Below are positions 1 to 8,757 of a stretch of 64,000 nucleotides of DNA, piece by piece (within the stretch, counting starts at the first letter, position 1; each line of letters begins with the position of its first letter). This stretch comes from CALKZN01 sp964633815. Its GTDB lineage: Bacteria > Pseudomonadota > Gammaproteobacteria > Arenicellales > Arenicellaceae. The DNA is taken from contig CAZWHW010000001.1 of NCBI GenBank assembly GCA_964633815.1, positions 62,001-126,000 of the forward strand, read 5' to 3'. The position numbers and the translations under genes are program-made. The notes beneath the pieces are model-generated. The model was not told the DNA's origin, did no database searches, and was given only the letters and a program-made list of their open reading frames with translations.

Positions 1-939
1 AATCAAATCTTTATTAATTTCCGCTATCGACTGTGATTGTTTTTCATTATGCTTATCTGTGCCCCGCAAATGAACAGCGATATAGGCTTGCCTGCCAAAA
101 TGCTTCTGTACAAAAGCATTAGCTTTATCGTGCAAGTACTGCTTTGGCCTGATATATCGACGAACTAAATCACGATAAATATCACCAACCAAAGCGCCCG
201 CATAACGATGCTTATTGGCGAGCCAAGGCCGCAACATTCCAACACTTGCATATTCACCACTGACGACCAATTTTTCAGGCCGATTTAAAAAGTAAGCACC
301 ACCAATTTTATATTGTTGATTATTACGTGTATTCCGCCAGCGCGTTCGGCGAATATAGTCTTTCAAATCTCTATTTTGCCAATGCTCAGGAAAAACATCC
401 GGCAAATACACAGATAAATCATCAATTGTCAGATCATTTATCGGCTCAAAATATCGAGAAAAACAATCACTGTCAGGGTTATCGTTATACAGAGAGTTCG
501 CACCCCAATAAACCACAGGTTTGCGTTCGGCAAGCTCAGCAATCAATAGTTGTTGCATCAAATATAACAGGTCAAAACCTAAACCGCTGCCCCAAGAATT
601 AATAAGGAAATACTTTTCTTCAGTGATGCTTTGCTTCACTTCCTCAGCAAAATAAGCACGTTCAATAGTTGCCAAATTTTCTTGCGCTTTTCGCATCCCA
701 GGATCAAATTCTAAGGCTTTTTTGACAAAATATAAGCCATGTTCAAACAAACCTAGCCGATAAGCCAGCATGGCTTGTAAATTGTATGAAACTGGATCAT
801 TTGGATATCGGCTCTGACTCACTTGCAACGCAAAATCTGCATCATAATAGTTCTTAGATGCCATCCTTTCACGAGCATAATTTAATAAAAAGCGACGATA
901 TTCTTCAGAGGTTGTATCGTATTTTAAATTTTGATTCAT
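1..939 (-). CDS. Fucosyltransferase-like protein (partial, 3' end outside window)
   Basis: The frame is open for 313 codons from an ATG at 939 to the window edge, so the C-terminus is missing. A purine-rich AAGGA site lies about 8 bases before this ATG; an in-frame ATG two codons upstream (945) sits too close to that site. Residues about 15-95 look like one or two TPR-type helical hairpins (alternating short helices with NP and DPG turns). Near residues 113-120 there is an NSWGSG segment, and at 290-296 HLRGTDK, which resembles the donor-binding HxRxTD motif of GT23/O-fucosyltransferase/NodZ-type enzymes. From the family it would transfer fucose or a related sugar from a GDP-sugar. The acceptor is unknown. 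It is not next to the O-antigen genes. Family assignment is by motif only and the catalytic half is partly outside the window. Confidence 0.6.
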   Translation of the reverse strand, partial: MNQNLKYDTTSEEYRRFLLNYARERMASKNYYDADFALQVSQSRYPNDPVSYNLQAMLAYRLGLFEHGLYFVKKALEFDPGMRKAQENLATIERAYFAEEVKQSITEEKYFLINSWGSGLGFDLLYLMQQLLIAELAERKPVVYWGANSLYNDNPDSDCFSRYFEPINDLTIDDLSVYLPDVFPEHWQNRDLKDYIRRTRWRNTRNNQQYKIGGAYFLNRPEKLVVSGEYASVGMLRPWLANKHRYAGALVGDIYRDLVRRYIRPKQYLHDKANAFVQKHFGRQAYIAVHLRGTDKHNEKQSQSIAEINKDLI

Positions 940-1055
940 AAGCATGTTCCTTTTTGATGCAAACGAGATTATTTACCAAAAACTCTAGTATTGTTTGTTT
1001 ATAGAGATCTGTTAATAGTTTAGTCAAAAAAAGGCGTTATCTTCAATCAAAAGTA

Positions 1056-2648
1056 TTATGAACTACAGGATAACATAGAACATCCTGGAGAATTTTTTGC
1101 CCAAGATGGGCGCTTTTGATATTTTTCTGCATGTGTAACCTGATGCTGATAAGGCTGCTTTAAAACATCTATCAAATCATTTAATTTAGAAAAATCGCCT
1201 TGTTCCGCTGTCGAGATCGCTTGTTGACTCAAATAATTACGCAATACAAAACAAGGATTAACTCGGTTCATTTTTGAATGACGTTCTTGTTGGCTAAAAC
1301 CTTCTCGCTTCACTATTGCTTTATAAGTTTGCAACCATTTATTAAGACGCAAACTATTTTTGATTTCATCAGGACTATGACTAAAATTATCATTATGTTC
1401 TGATTGATAAGATGCAGACTTGAAATATTCAGCGGTCAACTCTTCAATTGGTTCAGCCAGCAAACGAAAAAATATCGTCATATCAAAAGGTTCTAGTTGC
1501 AAAATTGCTTCAAGCTCAACCAAACAATCTTTCTCGACCACTTTTATGCCTAATTTTTGAGCCATCATATTGCGATAGCTTTGTTGGTACTGATCTGGGA
1601 ATGCATCAAGAATGACTTGCAAGGCGTCTCGATCCTCTATAATTGGTAACAAAGCTTGAGCCAATTGAAATAAATTCCAATGAACTATTTTTGGCTGATT
1701 CGCAAAACAATAACGCTTGCCGGGCAAATCAGTAGTATTTGGCGTCCACTGAGGGTCGTAATCATCTAACCATCCATAAGGGCCATAATCTATCGTCAAA
1801 CCCGTGATTGACATATTGTCAGTATTCATCACACCATGAACAAAACCAACTCTCTGCCAATGCGTAACCAATGAACAGCTACGCTTTACAACTTCCTGAA
1901 ACCATGCAATATAACGCATTTGTTCATCTTCAATATTTCGTAAAGAAGAATCTGAAAAATCAAATTGAATACAAAAATCAACAAACCTCTTAAGCGTGTT
2001 TAGATCATTTCTCGCCGCAAAAATTTCAAAGCTACCAAAACGGATAAACGATGGCGCTACGCGGCAAAGAACCGCACCAGGTTCAAGCTTTGGATTACCA
2101 TCATAAAACATATCGCGTTCTACTTGTGTGCCCGTTAACACTAAACTTAACGCCCTTGTTGTTGGCACGCCCAAATGAAACATCGCTTCAGAACATAGGT
2201 ATTCGCGAATGGAGGAACGCAACACAGCCAAACCATCAGCATGGCGTGAATAAGGTGTCATACCAGCACCCTTGAGTTGTAACGTTTGATTGCCTTGAGA
2301 TGTGCTGATTTCACCTAAATTTATCGCCCGACCATCACCTAACTGACCAGCCCAATTGCCAAATTGATGCCCGCCATAACACATAGCATAGGGCTGCATG
2401 CCTTCAAGCTTTGTTTGACCAGAAAATACCTTAGCCAATTGTGAGGAATTCAAAAATTCCGATGCAAAACCCAATTCTTTAGCTAGTACTTTATTAACAC
2501 AAACTGTCTTTGCAGAATTTTCAGATCGATGATTCAGTACCGACGGCTCGCAAAATGAATAGCAAGCAGAATAGACTTGCCTGACAAAATTTTTCTGCTC
2601 TTGATCTGCGGGCAATTCATTAACAAAACGGTTATCAAAAAAAATCAC
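1056..2648 (-). CDS. selO: Protein adenylyltransferase SelO (YdiU/UPF0061)
   Basis: A 530-residue protein of the SelO pseudokinase family, which AMPylates target proteins during redox stress. It is full length for the family. Visible signatures are the GxGxQFGxWAGQLGDGRA-type nucleotide loop near residues 93-110, KGAGMTPYSRHADG with the SSIREYL stretch following, GFVHGVMNTDNMS (catalytic-loop equivalent) and TIDYGPYGWLDDYDP (metal-binding equivalent). The C-terminus ends SCSS, preceded by a further Cys; in other SelO proteins a Cys or selenocysteine in this place is redox-active. Translation begins at a GTG (2648): the conserved FDNRFxNELP stretch follows directly and there is no upstream ATG in frame. 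It is transcribed divergently from the MoxR operon across 132 bases. Confidence 0.95.
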   Translation of the reverse strand: MIFFDNRFVNELPADQEQKNFVRQVYSACYSFCEPSVLNHRSENSAKTVCVNKVLAKELGFASEFLNSSQLAKVFSGQTKLEGMQPYAMCYGGHQFGNWAGQLGDGRAINLGEISTSQGNQTLQLKGAGMTPYSRHADGLAVLRSSIREYLCSEAMFHLGVPTTRALSLVLTGTQVERDMFYDGNPKLEPGAVLCRVAPSFIRFGSFEIFAARNDLNTLKRFVDFCIQFDFSDSSLRNIEDEQMRYIAWFQEVVKRSCSLVTHWQRVGFVHGVMNTDNMSITGLTIDYGPYGWLDDYDPQWTPNTTDLPGKRYCFANQPKIVHWNLFQLAQALLPIIEDRDALQVILDAFPDQYQQSYRNMMAQKLGIKVVEKDCLVELEAILQLEPFDMTIFFRLLAEPIEELTAEYFKSASYQSEHNDNFSHSPDEIKNSLRLNKWLQTYKAIVKREGFSQQERHSKMNRVNPCFVLRNYLSQQAISTAEQGDFSKLNDLIDVLKQPYQHQVTHAEKYQKRPSWAKNSPGCSMLSCSS

Positions 2649-2780
2649 AGGATTAATATGTAAAATGAGTTAAATTTAGTAACTTAAAAATATAATTAAG
2701 CTTTGAATATAGTACTGTCATTTTACAATGTATTTTTAGCTCTATTGCGATACTTTTGTAATTAATGCGGTCTTCATGAT

Positions 2781-3707
2781 ATGAACAATAAAATTTCTAT
2801 ACCTCATACACTTTTAGACGAGACATTAACTAGTCTAAATCAACACATTCTGGGCAGCCCACAAGCTACAAAACTCGCTTTATGTTGCATTATCGCAGGC
2901 GGACATATTCTACTAGATGATGTTCCAGGTGTTGGTAAAACAACATTGGCCAAAACATTAGCACAATTATTTTCCATGCCATTTCAGCGTGTGCAATTCA
3001 CCAATGACCTAATGCCTTCAGATTTGCTTGGAGTCTCAATCTATAATCAAAATTCTCAACAATTTGATTTCAAGCCTGGACCTATTTTCACCAATGCATT
3101 ATTGGCTGATGAGATAAATCGCGCCAGTCCAAAAACACAAAGTGCTTTATTACAAGCGATGGAAGAACAACAAGTAACCATTGATAGCAAATCTTATGAA
3201 TTACCTAAACCATTTTTTGTATTGGCGACTCAAAACCCTAATGATCAAAGTGGCACTTCTGCGTTACCTGAATCTCAATTGGATCGTTTTTTAATGCGTC
3301 TCTCTCTTGGTTTTCCCGATCAAGAGGCAGAATTTACACTCCTGAAAAATCAACGAGTTTCTTCACAAGCAAAAATAGAGCCTTGCATGAGTTTAGAGCA
3401 ACTAGCAGCTACAACTGGTTTGGTAACACAAGTGTTATGTAGCGATGCCCTCATCAATTATGTGCAGCGTTTATTGCAAGCAACTCGAGAATCCACACAA
3501 TTTAAGAACGGTCTATCACCTAGAGCCGCTTTACAATGGTTACAAGCGGCGCGGGCTTGGGCAGTTCTGGAAAAAAGAGAATTTGTATTACCAGAAGACA
3601 TTCAAGCAGTAGCACCTTTTGTAACTCTTCATCGCTTAACCACGTCCTACTCAGATGCACATGCCCATGAATTTGAACGCATCATAACTAGCACTCCAGT
3701 AGATTAG
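2781..3707 (+). CDS. MoxR-family AAA+ ATPase
   Basis: A 308-residue AAA+ protein. Walker A is PGVGKTT (residues 49-55), Walker B is LLADEINR (107-114) and sensor 1 is ATQNP (149-153); the C-terminal lid follows. MoxR proteins are chaperone-like ATPases thought to help assemble or activate complexes, often with VWA or DUF58 proteins. Here it is the first gene of a block with a DUF58 protein (24 bases downstream) and a TgpA-type transglutaminase. That triad is common in Proteobacteria, and the three products probably work together at the inner membrane. I see no strong ribosome-binding site; the ATG at 2781 fits the family N-terminus. Confidence 0.93.
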   Translation: MNNKISIPHTLLDETLTSLNQHILGSPQATKLALCCIIAGGHILLDDVPGVGKTTLAKTLAQLFSMPFQRVQFTNDLMPSDLLGVSIYNQNSQQFDFKPGPIFTNALLADEINRASPKTQSALLQAMEEQQVTIDSKSYELPKPFFVLATQNPNDQSGTSALPESQLDRFLMRLSLGFPDQEAEFTLLKNQRVSSQAKIEPCMSLEQLAATTGLVTQVLCSDALINYVQRLLQATRESTQFKNGLSPRAALQWLQAARAWAVLEKREFVLPEDIQAVAPFVTLHRLTTSYSDAHAHEFERIITSTPVD

Positions 3708-3730
3708 GTCAAAACCCATGTCTAAAAATA

Positions 3731-4645
3731 ATGGCAAATAGCTACACCACTCATCGTCGTCAACTGTATATATTACCCACAAAAGCAGGTTGGGTTTTCA
3801 GCCTACTCGTATTTGCATTATTTTTAGCTTCGATTAAATTCAGTCATCAAGCCACGTTTCTATTAACATTTTTATTATGTGGTTTTGGAATAATTAGTTC
3901 ATTTCATACTCAGAAAAACATCAATAAATTAACGCTTTCTGTAAAAGATGCACCTGCCATTTTTTGTGGCGAATCCACTGAATTTATCTGCAGATTACAA
4001 AACCCTTCTGATAGCAAGCGATATAATGTTTGGCTACTTTGCGGCGAACACAGTTCATCAACAGACATTGAATCAAACAGCACCAATAAACAAGCAATTA
4101 AATTACAGTCCAAAAACCGCGGCATATTCAAACTGCCAGCAATCAATATTACCTCGCATTATCCATTAGGGATTTTATTTGGCTGGTCCCGCGCGTTTAA
4201 AAGCGATGCTACTTGTTTAGTTTATCCAGAACCAAAAGATCTGATAGCTGAGCCTAATTCAATGCTCACTGAATCTGAAGATGGGCAAACCGAATTATCA
4301 TCACCTACTGGGCAGCAATATAATGGTGAGCACATTGCAAGCCTCAAGCCCTATCAAGTGGGCGACAGACTCAGAGATATTCATTGGCCATCACTAGCTA
4401 AAACCAATCAGTTAGTCAGTAAAGAATATGATAATAATACTGAATATAAACGCGTTTTTGCATGGCATCACGTTTCCAGCTTGCCCACTGAGGATAAATT
4501 AAGCCAGTTAACGCATTGGTTATTAGAAGCTACAAAAAACCGCGTTCCTTTTCAATTGGCTATTCCAGGCTTCACTTCGGAACATACTGATGGTGACGTA
4601 CATTTACAGCGCTGTCTAGAACAGCTTGCCACTTGGGATAATTAA
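3731..4645 (+). CDS. DUF58 domain membrane protein
   Basis: A 304-residue protein. Two hydrophobic segments near the N-terminus (about residues 17-33 and 39-56) would anchor it in the inner membrane. The C-terminal half carries the DUF58 signature YQVGDRLRDIHWPSLAK near residues 205-225, in which a VWA-like fold is expected. The function is unknown; DUF58 proteins are regularly encoded between a MoxR ATPase and a transglutaminase-like protein, as here. Its stop codon (4643-4645) is followed after one base by the ATG of the next gene, which suggests translational coupling. Confidence 0.9.
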   Translation: MANSYTTHRRQLYILPTKAGWVFSLLVFALFLASIKFSHQATFLLTFLLCGFGIISSFHTQKNINKLTLSVKDAPAIFCGESTEFICRLQNPSDSKRYNVWLLCGEHSSSTDIESNSTNKQAIKLQSKNRGIFKLPAINITSHYPLGILFGWSRAFKSDATCLVYPEPKDLIAEPNSMLTESEDGQTELSSPTGQQYNGEHIASLKPYQVGDRLRDIHWPSLAKTNQLVSKEYDNNTEYKRVFAWHHVSSLPTEDKLSQLTHWLLEATKNRVPFQLAIPGFTSEHTDGDVHLQRCLEQLATWDN

Positions 4646-4646
4646 A

Positions 4647-6860
4647 ATGTTTAAGTCACTATTAAAAACCATAAAATCTCTAGTCAATTTTCCTGGGCTT
4701 AGCATGCCTCCTGAAACGACTCCTAGTGCTAGTAGTCTATTTTCTATTCATTTAAATATTGCACTGCTCATCACAACTTATGCATTTTTTGGTGAATTAT
4801 TTATCGCCTTTGCTGCAACACTCATTTTACTTTTTGATTACTCGCGCAAAAATAAAATAATAGAACCTATCAATAAAAAAGTTCTAATTGCATTTCAAAT
4901 CACTTGTATCGGGCTTTTTTTATGGCGGTTTAACGGTTTCACGGGCGGGCAGTCATGGATGGGGCTTTTGATGCTTTTGATATGCTTAAAATCTCTAGAA
5001 TCGAAGAATTTGCGTGATTGCTATGTAACCGCATTAATGATGTTTTTCTTGGCAGCGATTATTTTTGCCTATAACAATTCTGCATTCGCTCCTATTGCTT
5101 TGGGAATTTACAGTGTTTCAATTTTAAGCACATTAATGCTGCTGAGCCATTCAAGGGGAGTTGCAAATACATCACCAAACGCGTTAACAGCTCAAAAAAA
5201 ACCAGCCTTGTTTTCAGAAATTGTCCATATGTGGAAACCTGCGGGTAAAATATTTTTACAAGCTTTGCCTATTACAATTTTATTGTTTTTACTATTCCCG
5301 CGTATTCAGGGCAGCTTTGGCTTTTTACCTAATGAAAATAATCAATTAAATCCCGACTTATCAAATTTGATGAATGAAGGATCTTTTAGTCAACGAGCCA
5401 GCAGCCAAAAATTAGCTTTTCGAGCGGAATTTCTCCCTGACCAAAACGGCAAACCAGTAAGAATAAGTTCTCTAGACTTATATTGGCGAGTTAAAACTTT
5501 TTCACACCAAAATGGCTTTAGCTGGAAACCGCAACCATTGTTTGACATTCGTGAACATAGCTCCTTGCCTTCTTTAAAAAATGAACAACAGGAAACAAAC
5601 AACAGTTTAGTCAGTTATACGATTACACACCAACCAACTGCGGACAATTTCATTCCCACATTGGAAACCGTTATACATACTAAAAAAGGCCTAATCCTAG
5701 ATAATAATTCCGTCAAAACCAAGTCCAAATCTGGAACTTTCCGCTATACAGCAACCTCTTCTCTTAAACCATCGGCTTCAAATAACAATCAGAAACGGTT
5801 AAGCCAACCTGAACGCACTCAATACACACAAACAACCCTAAAGCCTGGCAAGAAAACTCGAGAACTTTTAAATTCTTGGTTACAACAAGCCAATTTACCG
5901 CAACTCAGCGAACAGAAAATTATACCGAACTCGACTCAAACCCGACAATTAGCCTTAACCGCCTTAAAATATTTTAAAGAACAACCTTTTACTTATCATT
6001 TAATCCCACCTGAGGTTGATTCTACTCAGCCGATAGAAGATTTTTTATTCAACACCCGTTCAGGCTATTGCGAACATTATTCATCGACTTTTTCGACTCT
6101 AATGCGCTGGTTAAATATTCCAACCCGTATAGTTGTAGGCTTTCAAGGGGGCGACTACAACCCTAATGGTGATTTTTATGAAATTCGATATTCCAGCGCC
6201 CACGCATGGAATGAGATTTGGACGGATAATGCTGGCTGGATCCGTGCGGACCCTACTGCATTTGTTGCTCCAGAACGAATTGAATTTGGTATGGACGCCT
6301 TATTTGCTTTAATGAAACTAAATGAAAAAGATGGATTCCAAAGTGGCGACTTTAATCCAGCTAAAATACGTGATTTCTTAAGCCCTTCTGGGTCCTCATT
6401 TGCACTACAACAAGCCAAAGGTTGGTTTGATTCAATTAATCATTCTTGGGATAAATGGATAGTAAATTACAATTTTGAACAACAACGAAATTTATTGAAA
6501 AAATTAGGCTTAGAAGGCAAAAATCAATATATAACTCTCGTCATATTACTCGGGATTTGTTTAAGTATTTTCATTGGCATCGTTATCTGGTTAATTTGGC
6601 CAAAACGAGTCAAACGTTCTCCAGTTGAAGAGGCTTATTTTAGTTTTAAAGAAAAGTTAAAAAAGCTAAACATTCCTATTTACAGCAGTGAAGGACCATT
6701 AGACTTAAATAAAAAATTAATTCATTTATTGCCTCAATACGCGACTGACATACAGAAAATTAACCAGTACTATATTGAAAACCGTTACAAAAATGACAGC
6801 AAAAATATTGAAAAGTTTCTTCAAGCAGTCAAACAATTTCGACCTAAGAAGAGTGGTTGA
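4647..6860 (+). CDS. TgpA-type transglutaminase-like membrane protein (DUF3488/DUF4129)
   Basis: A 737-residue protein when started at the ATG at 4647. An in-frame TTG at 4626 would add seven residues but lies inside the preceding gene. The N-terminal part (about residues 25-240) has several hydrophobic helices (DUF3488). A periplasmic region follows with a transglutaminase core: TRSGYCEHYSS with Cys475, then SSAHAWNEIW (His) and WIRADPTA (Asp), giving the Cys-His-Asp triad. One more membrane helix near residues 625-650 precedes a cytoplasmic DUF4129 tail. The Pseudomonas homologue TgpA is essential and acts in the periplasm; the substrate is not settled. It is the third gene of the MoxR/DUF58 block. 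Confidence 0.92.
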   Translation: MFKSLLKTIKSLVNFPGLSMPPETTPSASSLFSIHLNIALLITTYAFFGELFIAFAATLILLFDYSRKNKIIEPINKKVLIAFQITCIGLFLWRFNGFTGGQSWMGLLMLLICLKSLESKNLRDCYVTALMMFFLAAIIFAYNNSAFAPIALGIYSVSILSTLMLLSHSRGVANTSPNALTAQKKPALFSEIVHMWKPAGKIFLQALPITILLFLLFPRIQGSFGFLPNENNQLNPDLSNLMNEGSFSQRASSQKLAFRAEFLPDQNGKPVRISSLDLYWRVKTFSHQNGFSWKPQPLFDIREHSSLPSLKNEQQETNNSLVSYTITHQPTADNFIPTLETVIHTKKGLILDNNSVKTKSKSGTFRYTATSSLKPSASNNNQKRLSQPERTQYTQTTLKPGKKTRELLNSWLQQANLPQLSEQKIIPNSTQTRQLALTALKYFKEQPFTYHLIPPEVDSTQPIEDFLFNTRSGYCEHYSSTFSTLMRWLNIPTRIVVGFQGGDYNPNGDFYEIRYSSAHAWNEIWTDNAGWIRADPTAFVAPERIEFGMDALFALMKLNEKDGFQSGDFNPAKIRDFLSPSGSSFALQQAKGWFDSINHSWDKWIVNYNFEQQRNLLKKLGLEGKNQYITLVILLGICLSIFIGIVIWLIWPKRVKRSPVEEAYFSFKEKLKKLNIPIYSSEGPLDLNKKLIHLLPQYATDIQKINQYYIENRYKNDSKNIEKFLQAVKQFRPKKSG

Positions 6861-6894
6861 ATATAAAATTTATAACCGAATTTAGAGGCCTAAA

Positions 6895-7329
6895 ATGCAA
6901 TTGTTAGATGATAATTTTTTCATAGCTGGACAAATCTCTCCCGAAGACTTCGTAAGATTCAGTGAGAACGGCATCACACTAATCATTAACAATCGACCAG
7001 ATGGCGAGGAAATAGGCATCCTAGCTGTCGATGAAGCAGAAAAACTTGCTGAACAATGTAATATCCAATACCTTTATCTACCAATGGCAAATGGACAGCC
7101 TTTACCAGAAGATTTAATACCCTCAATGCAATTAGCCTTAGCTGAACAAAAATCAACTGGGGGGAAAGTGTTAGCCCATTGCCGAACAGGTACACGATCA
7201 AGCTTTTTATGGGGATTGATTCAAATCTTAAATGGTGAAAAAACTGCAGAACAAGTCCTTGAACTCTCGGCTCAAGCAGGCATTAATTTATCAGGTTTTG
7301 CGCCAGTATTACAAAATATGGAAAATTAA
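6895..7329 (+). CDS. DUF442 / TIGR01244 phosphatase-like protein
   Basis: A 144-residue cytoplasmic protein of the beta-lactamase-hydrolase-like (DUF442) family, which shares the fold of dual-specificity phosphatases. The active-site loop is HCRTGTRS (Cys96, Arg101), one residue shorter than the usual CX5R. NNRPDGE near residue 32-38 is also typical of the family. The family is linked in other bacteria to sulfide or thiol metabolism, but its reaction is not certain. A good ribosome-binding site (AGAGG) lies 6-7 bases upstream of the ATG. It follows the TgpA gene by 34 bases, so it may share that transcript. Confidence 0.85.
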   Translation: MQLLDDNFFIAGQISPEDFVRFSENGITLIINNRPDGEEIGILAVDEAEKLAEQCNIQYLYLPMANGQPLPEDLIPSMQLALAEQKSTGGKVLAHCRTGTRSSFLWGLIQILNGEKTAEQVLELSAQAGINLSGFAPVLQNMEN

Positions 7330-7359
7330 ACATTTAGCTAGAAATTTCCCGAAAAAAGG

Positions 7360-7365
7360 TATAAT
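7360..7365 (+). promoter_or_regulatory. Candidate -10 element for rimO
   Basis: TATAAT lies 31 bases before the rimO start codon in a 67-base gap. No recognisable -35 hexamer is present at the right distance, so this is a weak call. It would separate rimO from the upstream TgpA/DUF442 block. Confidence 0.3.
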
Positions 7366-7396
7366 TGCCGACGAAAAACTGAAGTAATAAATTTCA

Positions 7397-8722
7397 ATGC
7401 CCAATAAAGTCGGATTCATCAGCTTAGGCTGCCCCAAAGCACTTGTCGATTCTGAAAGAATCTTGACGGAACTACGTAAAGATGGCTATGACATAGTGCC
7501 AAGCTATGATGATGCCGACATGGTTGTTGTGAACACCTGCGGGTTTATCGATTCAGCTAAACAAGAATCTTTAGATGCCATTGGCGAAGCTTTAAATGAA
7601 AATGGGAAAGTAATTGTTACAGGCTGTATGGGAGCAAACAGCAACGAAATTACCGACGTACACCCCAAGGTGCTAGACGTTTCTGGACCACATGCTTATG
7701 AACAAGTCGTTAGCGCAGTCCACGAACACTTACCTCCCAAAAAAGAACATAATCCATTTATCGATTTGATGCCGCCTACTGGTGTGAAGTTAACTCCTAG
7801 ACACTACGCCTATCTAAAAATATCTGAAGGCTGCAACCATCGCTGCACATTCTGCATTATTCCTTCATTTCGAGGTGATTTAGTTAGTCGCCCTGCCAAT
7901 GATGTACTTACTGAAGCACAAGGCTTAGTGAGCTCAGGTGTCAAGGAATTACTAGTCATATCGCAAGATACTAGTGCTTACGGCGTTGACAAAAAATACA
8001 AAACTGAGTTCTTCAATGGTACTCCTGTTAAAACCAAGATGATCGATCTTTGTGAACAACTTGGGAAAATGGATGTATGGGTGCGTTTACATTATGTTTA
8101 CCCATATCCACATGTTGACGATATTATTCCTTTAATGGCGGAAGGGAAAATTCTGCCATATTTGGATATCCCTTTTCAGCATGGTAGCCCCAAAATCCTT
8201 AAAGCCATGAAACGCCCAGGCGCAATTGACAACACATTATCTCGCATCAAAAAATGGCGTGAAATATGCCCAGAATTAACCATTCGTTCGACGTTTATCG
8301 TCGGCTTCCCGGGTGAAACTGAAGAAGATTTTGAAATGCTGTTAGACTTTATCCGCGAGGCTGAGCTTGACCGGATCGGAGCATTCGAATATTCGCCTGT
8401 TGATGGAGCTCAAGCTAATGACCTAGCTGAACAAGTACCTGACGCTATTAAAGCCGACCGAAAAGAACGTTTTATGGAAGTTCAATCTGAAATTAGCGCC
8501 AAACGTTTACAACAAAAAGTAGGTAGAGTCTTAGATGTGATCATTGATGAAGTTGATGAAGAAGGCGCTATTGGACGAAGCAAAGCAGACGCACCTGAAA
8601 TAGATGGTTTAGTATATCTAAATGGTGAAATTGAGCATCAAACTGGCGACATTATTCAAGTAAGAGTCACTCATGCAGATCATCACGACTTGTGGGCAGA
8701 ATCTTTGACTAATGAAGAATAA
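7397..8722 (+). CDS. rimO: Ribosomal protein S12 methylthiotransferase RimO
   Basis: A 441-residue radical-SAM enzyme that methylthiolates the conserved aspartate of ribosomal protein S12. The N-terminal MTTase domain has its three cluster cysteines at 12, 48 and 77. The radical-SAM CX3CX2C motif is Cys146, Cys150, Cys153 in GCNHRCTFC. A C-terminal TRAM domain (about residues 375-440) binds substrate. The length and the LGCPKALVDSE opening are typical of RimO and separate it from MiaB. It stands between the DUF442 gene and an unrelated formyltransferase-like gene. Confidence 0.97.
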   Translation: MPNKVGFISLGCPKALVDSERILTELRKDGYDIVPSYDDADMVVVNTCGFIDSAKQESLDAIGEALNENGKVIVTGCMGANSNEITDVHPKVLDVSGPHAYEQVVSAVHEHLPPKKEHNPFIDLMPPTGVKLTPRHYAYLKISEGCNHRCTFCIIPSFRGDLVSRPANDVLTEAQGLVSSGVKELLVISQDTSAYGVDKKYKTEFFNGTPVKTKMIDLCEQLGKMDVWVRLHYVYPYPHVDDIIPLMAEGKILPYLDIPFQHGSPKILKAMKRPGAIDNTLSRIKKWREICPELTIRSTFIVGFPGETEEDFEMLLDFIREAELDRIGAFEYSPVDGAQANDLAEQVPDAIKADRKERFMEVQSEISAKRLQQKVGRVLDVIIDEVDEEGAIGRSKADAPEIDGLVYLNGEIEHQTGDIIQVRVTHADHHDLWAESLTNEE

Positions 8723-8757
8723 AAATAAATCATTAGTCTGACTTTCAATACTTAGTT

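Noticed and set aside
327..602. Plus-strand open frame of 91 codons
   Set aside because: It lies antisense to the partial fucosyltransferase-like gene, which has clear motifs and a continuous frame to the window edge.
3718..3741. Seven-codon open frame (ATG to TAG) overlapping the DUF58 start
   Set aside because: It could couple translation, but nothing else supports it, and the DUF58 gene has a normal start at 3731.
8707..8738. 9-bp inverted repeat across the rimO stop codon
   Set aside because: No T-run follows and the stem is AT-rich, so I do not call a terminator.
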